DNA of 46,515 nt from an uncultured Clostridia bacterium (GCA_944380885.1 CALWIZ010000017.1:1-46515), one strand, 5' to 3'; shown: positions 8,452 to 18,522, counted from the stretch's first letter. Notes: generated from the letters alone by a model not told the origin. Numbers and translations are program-made.

Positions 8452-11310
8452 TCATAATCCGAAAAATTCGCATTTATAAAGACACACTCCCGAATCGGCG
8501 AAAACACTCCAGAGTCTTTCCCTGAGCGTTTCCGGCTTAACGCCTTTTTTCAGCATCACCTGCAAAAAACCGCCGCCGCCTGCGCCGCAGATCATTTTTC
8601 CGTCTATCAGGTCTTCTATTGAAAGGAATATCTGATCTATGCAGGTGTTTGTACATCCGCTGTCAAGCTTTTTAGATTCTTCCCAGTGCTCATTAAGTAG
8701 CTCGCAAAATCCGTCTATATTGCCCTTTTCCAGCTCAAACTGCATCAGAACAGCTATCCTTTGTATGCGGTAGAGCACTTCTCGCGCTTCTCTGTCTGCG
8801 CCGATATACTTTCCTACCACTTCACGCAGCAGATTACGAGCCAGCCGCCTTTGTCCTGTATATATAAGACAAAATCTCTCACTTAATTCCCGCTTTGCCG
8901 TTTCGGGTATTTTTAAGCTGTGACACACTATTTTCTGTTCGGTTCCGGGTTCCGAAGAAATCATCTTTATACCCGGAATAAGACCTCCTGCCTGATCCTG
9001 CCAGCCGCCTCCGGTTGACATGAGCTGTTCCATACACATAACAAGGTTGAACAGTTTATTTTCATCAGCGGCGATTCCGAAAATCTCGCATATGCCTTTC
9101 ACACACGCCGCGGCAAGTATAGAGCTTGTCCCGAGTCCGCTTCCCTTAGGGATATCGTAAACCCGCGTATTGAAATACAACCCTCCGCCAAGCTTCGCGC
9201 AAATATCCTCAACCTGTATTTTCTGATTGTATGGTATAATTCCGCAGGCGGTTAATGCCGCCTTATGCAGAGCGAACGGGTCCGCAGGATTACTGCTGTC
9301 TTGCAGCTGCTCGATTTTCTCAAATTCGCAGTAAGAGCCGTTATCCGTGCTCGCAAGTATTATTTTATTTTGTTCTGTTCTTTTTATTGTTACCTCTATG
9401 GGCAGTTCACCGTTTAACGTAACCGCCGCGTTGAGTACCATTCCTCCGTTCTCGTTACAGTAAGGAGGAGTATCGCTCCAGCCGCCTCCCCAGTTGACCC
9501 GCACCGGAAGCCGTACCGTAACTTCATCTTTCCTGATTTTCAAATTCTCGCGGTAATGAATTTTTTCGACCGCTGTACCGTAAATGTTTTCAGCGATTGT
9601 TTTGAAACATTTATCGTAAAGCGAATTATCTCCGGTACATTTTGCAAGATAATAGTATATCCTTATTTTTACCGAAAAATCGGAACTCTCCGCTGTTTTG
9701 ATCAGGCTGTTTTTTACTTTTTCGGTCAACTTTGTATCTATCAGATCGGTTACAGGAATAAAATTGCTTATCTGCTTGATAAATCTGTCAGCGGCAATTC
9801 TGTCCGCAAGGCTGTCAGTCCACGGCAGAAAAGCTGTGACATCCGCTTCGCTGAAGCTTTTTTCCAAAGAATAGCTGCCTTTCACTCCGTTTACAGTCGC
9901 TTTTGCGGCTTCCTCAGGAGAAGAAAAAGAGGAAAACAAAGGCGCTGTCCAAAGCGGCTGATCAAGTTCCATGCCGAACCATTTGCTTTCTTTGGGATTA
10001 TCGTTTATGGATATCATTCTCGCACAGTAAGACCCGTCTTTCAGTTTAAGACAGTGCAGAACAACATTTTCGGGAACCGAAATATTACTTAAAGTAATGC
10101 CGGAAATAATACTTCCTTTTCCGATTTTGACATTTTCCCCGAGCATACTGTTTTCAATATAGCATTTTTCTCCGACTTCAGCCGAATCAGCAATATAGCT
10201 GTTGTAAACAGCGTAATTCGCCGGTAAAATATTACAGCCGTTTGAGCGTTTCCAATCAAGAAAACAATACTCATCTATTTTCTCTGTAAGCAAGCCGAGA
10301 ATTTCACCCGATGTTCCGAAATGCAGAAATGACGCGGGGGAAAGGCAAAGCAATTTCATCGAATAGCCGTGGAGCTTGTTCCACAGGACGGTGCGCGCTT
10401 CCTCAAGTTCTTTACAGAAATCGCCCTCCGGCTTTTCTTTATAAAAATTTTCAAGCGAAGAGTCATCCGCGAGAGGATATAAAAAATCAGCATAAAAAGA
10501 AAGCCGCACTTTATCATTAACATATTTCCGGAAATTTTCTTCTGTGTCTGCAATACTGTAAAGTGCTTTCAGCACATCACTGCCGAATATAACGGCACCT
10601 GTATCTATATTTACTTTATCGGACTTATCTACCGCTCCCGAAGACCTTAATGTATCTACGGTCTGTTTATGCAGAAATCTGCTGACCGTACCGTCTTTTC
10701 CCCGGAGAAAAACTCCGTGTTCCTTTCCGGTTTCAACATCTTCTTTTATTGAAAGCGCCGCCGCGCCCTTGCCGTAAAATTCGATTTGCAGCGGATTGAA
10801 AAGCAAGAGTACGTCGCCGGAAAGCACCAGCATACCCGAGCCTATCCGACCGGGAACCCCGCTCATTGCGATGATAAATTCATCAAACAGGGTAGACAGC
10901 CGTCCGTCAGGCAATTCACGTGGAACCGGTGAAAAGAGTTTTCCGCATGCGGAATACTGAGGAACACGTTTTGAGTCGCCGCCCGAATGAATAACCAGTA
11001 TTTTAAGATTATCAAAGCTTCCGCTTTTTTCAAACACGTACCTCATAGCCCCTAATGTAGCACCGCCGGAGCCTACGCGCTTTCCTTCAAAATCGGGTAT
11101 AACCGCGTAATCGGTATCGGCTGGCAAAAATCCGCCCTTTTTACGGTATTCTATCTGAGCGCGGTAGCTTTCCGCCTGACTTTCATTTGAGGCGGTAAGT
11201 ATTACATAATCCCAAACCTGCGGGCGCCGGGGAGAATCAGATAAAGTCAGCCTGTAAGTATCAAAGCTGTCAATATAAGACTGTTTTAAAAATAGGTTTT
11301 TGTAATTCAT
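8452..11310 (-). CDS. fkp: Bifunctional L-fucokinase / GDP-L-fucose pyrophosphorylase
   Basis: Salvages free L-fucose: the C-terminal kinase makes fucose-1-phosphate and the N-terminal domain couples it to GTP, giving GDP-L-fucose. About 952 residues, close to the Bacteroides fragilis Fkp. The N-terminal half has the pyrophosphorylase motif KRVGSGGATLG and a later left-handed-helix-like stretch (SMLGENVKIGKGSIISG). The C-terminal GHMP kinase half shows VRVNWGGGWSDTPP, the ATP loop PKGSGLGTSS and the closing GAGGGGFLQV. ATG at 11310 is taken as start; a GTG at 11322 that overlaps wecB is the alternative. Having it in the same locus as gmd-fcl gives two routes to one donor. Confidence 0.93.
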   Translation of the reverse strand: MNYKNLFLKQSYIDSFDTYRLTLSDSPRRPQVWDYVILTASNESQAESYRAQIEYRKKGGFLPADTDYAVIPDFEGKRVGSGGATLGAMRYVFEKSGSFDNLKILVIHSGGDSKRVPQYSACGKLFSPVPRELPDGRLSTLFDEFIIAMSGVPGRIGSGMLVLSGDVLLLFNPLQIEFYGKGAAALSIKEDVETGKEHGVFLRGKDGTVSRFLHKQTVDTLRSSGAVDKSDKVNIDTGAVIFGSDVLKALYSIADTEENFRKYVNDKVRLSFYADFLYPLADDSSLENFYKEKPEGDFCKELEEARTVLWNKLHGYSMKLLCLSPASFLHFGTSGEILGLLTEKIDEYCFLDWKRSNGCNILPANYAVYNSYIADSAEVGEKCYIENSMLGENVKIGKGSIISGITLSNISVPENVVLHCLKLKDGSYCARMISINDNPKESKWFGMELDQPLWTAPLFSSFSSPEEAAKATVNGVKGSYSLEKSFSEADVTAFLPWTDSLADRIAADRFIKQISNFIPVTDLIDTKLTEKVKNSLIKTAESSDFSVKIRIYYYLAKCTGDNSLYDKCFKTIAENIYGTAVEKIHYRENLKIRKDEVTVRLPVRVNWGGGWSDTPPYCNENGGMVLNAAVTLNGELPIEVTIKRTEQNKIILASTDNGSYCEFEKIEQLQDSSNPADPFALHKAALTACGIIPYNQKIQVEDICAKLGGGLYFNTRVYDIPKGSGLGTSSILAAACVKGICEIFGIAADENKLFNLVMCMEQLMSTGGGWQDQAGGLIPGIKMISSEPGTEQKIVCHSLKIPETAKRELSERFCLIYTGQRRLARNLLREVVGKYIGADREAREVLYRIQRIAVLMQFELEKGNIDGFCELLNEHWEESKKLDSGCTNTCIDQIFLSIEDLIDGKMICGAGGGGFLQVMLKKGVKPETLRERLWSVFADSGVCLYKCEFFGL

Positions 11311-11314
11311 AACA

Positions 11315-12406
11315 TCATCCACATATTATATCGGCAATCCGCTTGCAGGCAAATCCGTCTCCGTAAGGATTGCTTGCTTTGCTCATGGCTTCATATGCCT
11401 CTTTGTTTTCAAGTAATTCCTTAAAATTCCGGTAAATAATGTCCTCGTTTGTGCCGACAAGCTTAAGAGTGCCTGCCTCGATTCCTTCCGGACGCTCTGT
11501 TGTATCTCTCATAACAAGCACGGGTTTCCCGAGCGAGGGGGCTTCTTCCTGTATTCCGCCGCTGTCGGTCAGAATAAGATAACTTCTCGCAAGGTAATTG
11601 TGAAAATCAAGCACGTCAAGAGGTTCTATTATCCTGATGTTTTCACATCCTCCGAGCTCTTCCTCCGCCGCCTGTCTGACAACCGGATTCATATGTATCG
11701 GATAAACCGCTTTGACATCCGGATGCTCATCGATAATCCGGCGTATCGCGCGGAACATATGGTGCATAGGCTCTCCGAGATTTTCCCGCCTGTGCGCGGT
11801 TATCATTATAAGACGGCTGTCTGACGCCCATTCAAGATGATCGCTTGTATAATCTTCCCTTACGGTTGTTTTCAGCGCGTCAATAGCGGTATTTCCGGTA
11901 ACGTAGATACTTTCGGGATTTTTTCCTTCGTTTATAAGATTCTGCCTTGCAAGCCCGGTCGGCGCAAAATGATATTTTGCGATAATTCCTACCGCCTGTC
12001 TGTTAAATTCCTCCGGATAAGGTGAATAAATATTATATGTGCGCAGTCCCGCTTCAACATGTCCTACGGGTATCTGCAAATAGAAACACGCTAAAGCCGT
12101 AACAAATGTCGTAGAGGTATCGCCGTGCACTAATACAACATCCGGTTTTTCAGTTTCAAGCACTTTTTTTATTTGTTCCAGAATACCGGTCGTTATATCA
12201 AAAAGAGTCTGCTTTTCCTTCATAATCGATAAATCGTAATCCGGAACTACGTGAAAAGCAGTTAAAACCCGATCCAGCATCTGACGGTGCTGACCGGTTA
12301 CACAAACGACTGTATTCAAATTATTCCTTGTTTTGAGTTCGTTTACCAGCGGACACATTTTTATGGCTTCCGGACGTGTCCCGAAAACAAGCATTACTTT
12401 TTTCAT
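11315..12406 (-). CDS. wecB: UDP-N-acetylglucosamine 2-epimerase (non-hydrolysing)
   Basis: Interconverts UDP-GlcNAc and UDP-ManNAc, feeding WecC. The 363-residue GT-B-like enzyme shows FGTRPEAIKMCPL at the N-terminus and the catalytic set HGDTSTT (D96), HVEAGLRT (E118) and TAHRRENLG (H205). It starts 4 nt after the flippase gene ends. Also named mnaA or cap5P in other species. The joint presence of wecB and wecC predicts ManNAcA in the polymer. Confidence 0.95.
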   Translation of the reverse strand: MKKVMLVFGTRPEAIKMCPLVNELKTRNNLNTVVCVTGQHRQMLDRVLTAFHVVPDYDLSIMKEKQTLFDITTGILEQIKKVLETEKPDVVLVHGDTSTTFVTALACFYLQIPVGHVEAGLRTYNIYSPYPEEFNRQAVGIIAKYHFAPTGLARQNLINEGKNPESIYVTGNTAIDALKTTVREDYTSDHLEWASDSRLIMITAHRRENLGEPMHHMFRAIRRIIDEHPDVKAVYPIHMNPVVRQAAEEELGGCENIRIIEPLDVLDFHNYLARSYLILTDSGGIQEEAPSLGKPVLVMRDTTERPEGIEAGTLKLVGTNEDIIYRNFKELLENKEAYEAMSKASNPYGDGFACKRIADIICG

Positions 12407-12410
12407 TCTC

Positions 12411-13877
12411 TCACCCTTGTATTTTTCTTATTCCGAATTTTTCGAGCAATTTGCGAAGCACAGAAACCACCGCATTGTTTTTAACCGATATTTCGATTAT
12501 GAAATACACTGCTACGGATCCCGTAATAGCAAATATCAGCTTTACCCCGTACTGCATTGTAAAATTATTTAAAATCAATATATAGATAATTATAGCAAGG
12601 CATCCTGCCGAAATCTTAAAAACAGTATTTATAAAGCCTGACATTTTCAGTTCTTTGCGACCGCATATATAACATATTATAAAAGATACCGATTCCGCCG
12701 CAAGCGTGGAGAAAGCCGCGGCATTTTCCTCCCAAACCGGTATACATACTAAATTTATCGCTACATTTAGAAGCGCACTGAGAATAGTAGCTAAGAGAAC
12801 AATATTTTCTTTTTTGTTGGGAACAAGTATACACTGGCTCCAGAACCAAGCGCAGCAGCAGAATACAAGTGCTACACTCAAAAATATCAGAGGAGTTGCT
12901 GCCGGCAAAAATTCTTCTCCGGATATGAGCAGAACAACTTCTTTTCTTAATAGAATTATTCCGGTGACAGCAGGAAAAACAAAGGTCAGCAAGGTTTCAA
13001 GAACGTCCTGCGCCACCGTATTGAATTTTTCTCTTTCCTTATTGCCAAGCAAGGCGGACAAATGCGGAATGGCGACTATAAGAACCGAAGAAAGAAGCGT
13101 TTTAAGTATAGAATAGATACGCGACGGAACCGCATATATTCCGGTCGTGTAATCGCCGCACATTATACCGAGCATAGTCGCGTCTGAGCTCACATATATT
13201 GTCGTTGCGAGAGAAAGTGAAAAAAGCACGATTATCGGCTTAAGATGGGCTTTCCACGGTCCTTTCGCAGTCAAACGCAGTTTAACGTAGTTTTTTGAAT
13301 ATGCCAGATTCATTACTCCGGTGCCCACACTGCCTAAAATTGTTACAAAGGCATAGGCATAAAGCGATTTTTCATCTTTCACAAAGATAAACATTGCAAT
13401 CAGTGATATAACCTGAAAAGCAATGCTTCTTACCGTTATATAAAAATAATCTTCGTAAATTGAAAAAATCCACTCGACTCCGAATGTCTTGAATATAATC
13501 TGCAAAGACAGAATAAGCAATAGCACCTTATAAGAACCGAAACCGGGCACAAATATGATAAGCAAGATAAGGACCGCATATGACAGCACCGAAGTCGCGA
13601 TATTCAAAGAAAACATTTGACTTGCAAAGGTTTCTATCTTTTTTTCATCATTTCTGATTCTCGCGCCTTCTCTTATCGCGTAAGTTGAGATTCCCAGTCC
13701 CGCAAAAAGGACAAAATAATTTATTATTGAATGCGCGTATGTGTACTTGCCGATATTTTCAACGCCGAGAGCTTTAGAGGCATACGGAAATGTTATAAGC
13801 GGAAAAATTATTCCCATAATACCCTTAACGGCGTTCAATATCATATTTAATTTTAAAGAATGTGATTTAATCTTCAT
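12411..13877 (-). CDS. wzx: Polysaccharide flippase, Wzx type
   Basis: A 488-residue protein of the MOP superfamily that moves undecaprenyl-pyrophosphate-linked repeat units across the membrane. It is almost wholly hydrophobic, with about 12-14 membrane segments, and carries the family's N-terminal signature (GIIFPLITFPYASKALG, then GKYTYAHSIINYF). Its start overlaps the flavoprotein gene by 11 bp, and wecB follows within 4 nt, so it is embedded in the operon. Substrate follows from context only. Confidence 0.9.
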   Translation of the reverse strand: MKIKSHSLKLNMILNAVKGIMGIIFPLITFPYASKALGVENIGKYTYAHSIINYFVLFAGLGISTYAIREGARIRNDEKKIETFASQMFSLNIATSVLSYAVLILLIIFVPGFGSYKVLLLILSLQIIFKTFGVEWIFSIYEDYFYITVRSIAFQVISLIAMFIFVKDEKSLYAYAFVTILGSVGTGVMNLAYSKNYVKLRLTAKGPWKAHLKPIIVLFSLSLATTIYVSSDATMLGIMCGDYTTGIYAVPSRIYSILKTLLSSVLIVAIPHLSALLGNKEREKFNTVAQDVLETLLTFVFPAVTGIILLRKEVVLLISGEEFLPAATPLIFLSVALVFCCCAWFWSQCILVPNKKENIVLLATILSALLNVAINLVCIPVWEENAAAFSTLAAESVSFIICYICGRKELKMSGFINTVFKISAGCLAIIIYILILNNFTMQYGVKLIFAITGSVAVYFIIEISVKNNAVVSVLRKLLEKFGIRKIQG

Positions 13878-15087
13878 AAAGCCGTTCTGCCATTTTAATT
13901 GCTAATTCAACCGTCAAATCGGAATTATAATGATTATGCTCTCCCCAGCGTCCGAGCCCGTAAACGCTGTGCGCCTGACTCCATTCAAGCAGTTTTTTCA
14001 TTTGCATAGGCTTATTTACGGTATTGAGAGGATAGGCGTATTTGTTCAGATATCTGAAGCCGCCTTTCTGTCCGTCTGATGTCACCCGTGAAGCGTTTGT
14101 CTCCGTCCAGTATCCCTTGCTGTCCGGGCAGAAATTATGGCGCACAAGTATTCTGTGATAGGGAAGTTTTTTATCAGGGTAATATATCCAATGTGCCGGC
14201 GTATCCATATTTTGCGGGAAATATTCTGTCTGTACCGATGTATATTTCAATTCTTTTACTATTTTGCTGATTTCATCAGGCATTCCGTTTAAAGACTCAA
14301 ACTCCATCCACGGAATAGTGGTAATTATGTTGTCGGCTTTATATTCGTCACCGTTTGAAAGAGTAACCTTTTTCTGAGCAAAATCAATGGATTTCACGGC
14401 AGAATTGTAATGTACGCGGTCGCCGAGAACTTCGGCCATCCTGCGCCAAAGCTCACCGTACCCGTACTTTTTGGGATAGTAAAACTGTGCGTGCCCCGGC
14501 TGTGTACCGTAAGCTCTTTTTGTAAGGCAAGACATCAGGGTTTCTTCAAAGCTGACATTAGGCAGCTTTTCCAGCCAATAGGTTCCCAGCTGATTCAATT
14601 CTTTGCCGAACATTTTCTGATTATAAGGTATCATATAATCCTCGGCGATTTTCTCGCCCAGTTTCCAATAAATCCACGGGACAAATTTTTCCGGCATATC
14701 CGTGCCGAGGTTACAGCCCGCAACCGCAACAGATTTAAGATATTCCACCTGATCTTCAAGCTTCATCTGCCATATATTGGCTTCTATCGGATGGTTTATC
14801 ACATTATCGTTTATTACAATTCTGCTGTCTCTTTCAAATTTATTCCATTCGCTTTCCGGCATGAAATCAAAAAGGAATTTATTTACAAGGGGTCTTCTGA
14901 CGTCCAAAAAATGACCGCCGCCTATATCAAAAGGTGCTCCGTCCACATTCTCAGAACGGCACAGGCCGCCTGCGGTATTTTCTTTTTCAACTACAATAAA
15001 ATCTGATACCCCCAGTTGCTTTAAGCGCACAGAAAAAGCAAGACCGGCAGGACCTGCGCCCAGAATAAGCCAATCCGTTTTAATCAT
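13867..15087 (-). CDS. FAD-dependent oxidoreductase, UDP-galactopyranose-mutase-like
   Basis: A 406-residue flavoprotein with an N-terminal dinucleotide site (LILGAGPAGLAFSVRL), GGLCRSE and the DIGGGHFLDVR segment, as in the UDP-galactopyranose mutase / protoporphyrinogen-oxidase-like group found in polysaccharide loci. True Glf enzymes make UDP-galactofuranose, but this protein looks closer to the amine-oxidase-like branch whose sugar substrates are mostly untested. No UDP-galactose supply gene is nearby. It overlaps wzx by 11 bp. The flavin fold is secure; the reaction is not. Confidence 0.7.
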   Translation of the reverse strand: MIKTDWLILGAGPAGLAFSVRLKQLGVSDFIVVEKENTAGGLCRSENVDGAPFDIGGGHFLDVRRPLVNKFLFDFMPESEWNKFERDSRIVINDNVINHPIEANIWQMKLEDQVEYLKSVAVAGCNLGTDMPEKFVPWIYWKLGEKIAEDYMIPYNQKMFGKELNQLGTYWLEKLPNVSFEETLMSCLTKRAYGTQPGHAQFYYPKKYGYGELWRRMAEVLGDRVHYNSAVKSIDFAQKKVTLSNGDEYKADNIITTIPWMEFESLNGMPDEISKIVKELKYTSVQTEYFPQNMDTPAHWIYYPDKKLPYHRILVRHNFCPDSKGYWTETNASRVTSDGQKGGFRYLNKYAYPLNTVNKPMQMKKLLEWSQAHSVYGLGRWGEHNHYNSDLTVELAIKMAERLYED

Positions 15088-15114
15088 GTTATTCCCATCC
15101 TTTTAAGAGACTAA

Positions 15115-16062
15115 TTATTTTACCGGATATTTTTCCAAATCTACCCTGTATTTAGTTTTCATAAACCTGAAATTTTTTAAAATATAATATACGGAAAGAA
15201 ACGGAGTTGTTATTTTTATCAAAAAGCTGAGCGCAGTGCTTGTACAGGCGGCTTTTATCAGATAAGCTGCGTATAAAATCGCTGATATTCCGAATAAAAT
15301 CCACAATTTAAACAACGCAAGCAAGATAATAAAGAAAACAGCAAACACCTTCATAAATGAAGTTAAACTCTGTCTTAACAATGTATATCCTAAACGCTGC
15401 ATTCCTCCCACTGTATAAACTTCCCTTTGCCTCAAAAATTCTTTCCATGTATGCGGCGTATCCCAAAAAACACGTGCTTCGTTATTTAAAGCAATTTTTA
15501 TTCCGGCTTTCTGGCAGCGCTGATAAAACTCCGAATCCTCGCCTGCATACCAAAAATTTTCGTAAAACAGACCCATTTTCTCAAACACGCTTTTTTTCAC
15601 AAGCGAGCCGTGATTAGACGGGCAAGAGAAAGTCAGACCGTTTTTACCTCCTAAAAATATACTGTTGTAAGCTGTTTGAAAATCGGTATTTTCCTGACCT
15701 GAAATCGGCGAGTATACTATTTCGGCACCGGTTTCACTCATTGTACTGTATAATTTTTCAAAAAAATCCGTACTGTAAAAATTCCCCACACCGGCGACAG
15801 CTATTACTTCAGCTTCCGTATTTTTTATTGCTTCGTTATAGCCTTGCGCTATATTCAGCCTTTTTCCGTATACCAGCTTTATTTTCAGCTCAGACTTATC
15901 ATTATAGTCCTTAATTATTTTAACAGTATCGTCTTTTGAGCCTCCGTCAGCTATTACTACTTCCGAAGGCAGCCGGGTTTGCTTCTCAATATTTTTTAAA
16001 AAAGGTATTATTGAATCAGAATCGTTATACGTTGTGCAGACCAATGTGTAATCAAAAACCAT
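15115..16062 (-). CDS. Family 2 glycosyltransferase with C-terminal membrane helices
   Basis: A 315-residue inverting GT-A enzyme. The nucleotide-sugar domain shows TLVCTTYNDSD at the start, VIADGGSKDDT near residue 40, AGVGN in place of the usual DxD-type turn and GEDSEFYQRC with the catalytic acid near residue 177. From about residue 228 two to three hydrophobic stretches anchor it in the membrane. It probably adds one sugar of the lipid-linked repeat. Ribosome site GGAAGAGAG lies just before the ATG. Donor and acceptor cannot be read from sequence. Confidence 0.85.
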   Translation of the reverse strand: MVFDYTLVCTTYNDSDSIIPFLKNIEKQTRLPSEVVIADGGSKDDTVKIIKDYNDKSELKIKLVYGKRLNIAQGYNEAIKNTEAEVIAVAGVGNFYSTDFFEKLYSTMSETGAEIVYSPISGQENTDFQTAYNSIFLGGKNGLTFSCPSNHGSLVKKSVFEKMGLFYENFWYAGEDSEFYQRCQKAGIKIALNNEARVFWDTPHTWKEFLRQREVYTVGGMQRLGYTLLRQSLTSFMKVFAVFFIILLALFKLWILFGISAILYAAYLIKAACTSTALSFLIKITTPFLSVYYILKNFRFMKTKYRVDLEKYPVK

Positions 16063-16079
16063 TTTTTCTCTCTTCCGTT

Positions 16080-17300
16080 TTAAATTTTATAAACTGACGG
16101 CAGCTTGCAGACATTGCGTGTATCGAGAATTATTTTTCCGATAAGCTTATCTGTGTTTTCTTTTATTTCGTTATGTCCGACCATAATTACAATCAGATCT
16201 ATATCATTCAGAAAATTATTAAAATCATGATATTGATTTTTTACAATATCCTGCTTAATAAACGGATCATATACCTTAAGCGGCTCGCCGAGATGCCTCT
16301 GCTGACATTCAAGCAGCTGCAGTGTGGGCGACTCGCGGAAATCATCGACATTCTCCTTATACGTAAGCCCGTAAAGACCAACGCGGGAAATATCAGTAAT
16401 TCCTTTCTCCTGCATAATATTATATATTCTTTCCAAAACAAATTCCGGCATGGAATCATTGACTTTCATTGATTCTCCGATAACCCTTGTGAGCGAGGGA
16501 TAATCTCCGACAAGGAACCACGGATCAACCGAAATACAGTGTCCTCCCACGCCCGGTCCCGGATTAAGTATATTCACACGCGGGTGCATATTGCATATTT
16601 CTATTATTTTGTAGACATCCATCCCGTCATGTCGGCAAATCTTGGCAAGCTCATTTGCAAAGGCGATATTTACGGCTCTGAATGTGTTTTCAATTACTTT
16701 TGTCATTTCGGCAGTCTTTATATCGGTAACAACAATTTCCCCCTGACAGAAGCTCGCGTACAGTTTTTTTATCTTTTCGCCTATTTCATCGCTGTCCGCT
16801 CCTATCGTGCGATTGTTATGCAAAAGCTCATATACCATATTGCCGGGGATTATGCGCTCGGGCGCGTGGACAAGGTTTATGTCCTCTCCGATTGTAAATC
16901 CTTTTGCTTTTATTTCCGGGCGGACATATTTATCTATTGTTCCGGGAGATACTGTGGACTCTATTACTATGGTAGCCCCTTTAGGACAAACTTCCATAAT
17001 ACTTTTTACAGCCGCCACGACATAGCAGGCATCTACTTTTTTTGAAAATTTATCATACGGAGTAGGTACAGATACGATGTATGTATCGGTAACCTGATAT
17101 TCGGTTGTGAACCGTATACCCGCCTTTACTGCTTTTACAAAAAGCTCATCCAGACCTTTTTCTTCAAATGTGGTTTTACCGGAATTAAGCGTATCCACCA
17201 ATTTTTTGTTATAATCGGTTCCTGTTACTTCTACACCGTGACTTGCCATCATCAAAGCAGTAGGCAGGCCTATATATCCCAATCCGATTACATTGATCAT
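16080..17300 (-). CDS. wecC: UDP-N-acetyl-D-mannosamine dehydrogenase
   Basis: Oxidises UDP-ManNAc twice to UDP-ManNAcA with NAD. The 406-residue protein of the UDP-glucose/GDP-mannose dehydrogenase superfamily begins with the nucleotide fold NVIGLGYIGLPTA. It has ESTVSPGTIDKYV, the helix dimer region around TEMTKVIEN-type sequence, and the catalytic cysteine C255 in GGHCISVDP. The WecC branch is favoured over UDP-Glc dehydrogenase by VHAPERIIPGNM and by wecB in the same operon. The resulting uronate carboxyl is a possible target for the ATP-grasp ligase encoded upstream. Confidence 0.93.
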   Translation of the reverse strand: MINVIGLGYIGLPTALMMASHGVEVTGTDYNKKLVDTLNSGKTTFEEKGLDELFVKAVKAGIRFTTEYQVTDTYIVSVPTPYDKFSKKVDACYVVAAVKSIMEVCPKGATIVIESTVSPGTIDKYVRPEIKAKGFTIGEDINLVHAPERIIPGNMVYELLHNNRTIGADSDEIGEKIKKLYASFCQGEIVVTDIKTAEMTKVIENTFRAVNIAFANELAKICRHDGMDVYKIIEICNMHPRVNILNPGPGVGGHCISVDPWFLVGDYPSLTRVIGESMKVNDSMPEFVLERIYNIMQEKGITDISRVGLYGLTYKENVDDFRESPTLQLLECQQRHLGEPLKVYDPFIKQDIVKNQYHDFNNFLNDIDLIVIMVGHNEIKENTDKLIGKIILDTRNVCKLPSVYKI

Positions 17301-17348
17301 ATTTTTCCCTCTTTTTTTAAACTAATATTTAATGATTTCTGTTTTTAT

Positions 17349-18503
17349 TTACATTAGCCTCTGACACGCATTACCGGATAATATGAAAGATGTCAGCTTA
17401 GAAAATTCATTTTCCCAGTTTATTTCGCGGCTCAGCCTTTGAGCGTTTTCTTGACAAATTTTGTAAAACTCTTTGTCTTCATATAATTTCACAGCCGCGT
17501 TTTTAAGTTCTTCCGGTGTGTTTTCCTTCAAAATTATGCCGAAATGATATTTGTCATTCAGATAACGGTGCTCGGGTATGTCCGACATTATTACCGGCAA
17601 ACCTGCCGCGGCATATTCAAACAGTTTGTTTGAAACCGACAGCTTGAAATTAAGACAAATAGGAACCGTTATGGCAAGTCCAACCATTGAGCGCGAAGCC
17701 TCGGGTATCAATTCCTCGATCTTTACGCCCGGATAGAAAATCACATTGTCGAGCCCGAGTTTCTGTGCACGGCTTTTAAGCTGCTCTTCAAGTACTCCGA
17801 AACCGCGCAGAGCCATATGAATATCTGGGTAATCCTTTAAGAGCGCCGCCGCTTCAATCATGATATCATATCCTCTTCCGGCATAGAACTGTCCGTGATT
17901 GAGTATTTCAAACCCCGGGTTCTTTTCGCCGCTTTTTTCTATTATCTCGTCTCTCAGCGCACCGTGAGTTACCACCATAGGCTTATCTATGCCGTACTCG
18001 TTCATAAAATATTCAGCCGCCGCGTTGCTTACGCAAACCATTTTATCAACTTTCCTGCAAAGACTTTTTTCTTTCATACGCAGAAAGAAATACCATAATC
18101 TCTGCTTTCTTGAAGTGTAATTTTCAGTATTTATCTCGTGAGAATCATAAATTATTCGGCACTTGAGCTTTTTAGCCGCTTTATATGCCGGAATTAGAGC
18201 GTCAAGATCATTAGCGTGAATCACATCCGGATGAAACTCAATGATTGCCTGAGTAACCTTTTGATTTGTTATTTTTAAACGCTTAAGCTTTTTAAAAACA
18301 GAATTAAGCTTACCCGCATATTTTTCCCCGTAATCCGCTAATTTCACGGGACAGGGGATTTTTTTCACATTTTCTTCATTATACCTTCTGCATTTCAGTC
18401 CCACACAGCAGACATCGAAACCGTTATTTATATATTCCTTTATCTGCTTTCGTACCCTCGGGTCAAACCATACAGAGTTCAGTACAACATCGCAAACCCG
18501 CAT
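17349..18503 (-). CDS. Family 4 glycosyltransferase
   Basis: A 384-residue retaining GT-B enzyme. The N-terminal half contains DVIHANDLDAL and IYDSHEINTENY. The C-terminal donor half has a glycine-rich LNHGQFYAGRGYDIMIEA and the SNKLFEYAAAGLPVIMSD signature that contacts the nucleotide sugar. AAGGAAGG precedes the ATG. It lies just after the GT-D-like gene. Its sugar specificity is unknown; a fucose, ManNAcA or other donor are all possible given the locus. Confidence 0.88.
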   Translation of the reverse strand: MRVCDVVLNSVWFDPRVRKQIKEYINNGFDVCCVGLKCRRYNEENVKKIPCPVKLADYGEKYAGKLNSVFKKLKRLKITNQKVTQAIIEFHPDVIHANDLDALIPAYKAAKKLKCRIIYDSHEINTENYTSRKQRLWYFFLRMKEKSLCRKVDKMVCVSNAAAEYFMNEYGIDKPMVVTHGALRDEIIEKSGEKNPGFEILNHGQFYAGRGYDIMIEAAALLKDYPDIHMALRGFGVLEEQLKSRAQKLGLDNVIFYPGVKIEELIPEASRSMVGLAITVPICLNFKLSVSNKLFEYAAAGLPVIMSDIPEHRYLNDKYHFGIILKENTPEELKNAAVKLYEDKEFYKICQENAQRLSREINWENEFSKLTSFILSGNACQRLM

Positions 18504-18522
18504 TTGAAACCTTCCTTCACTC

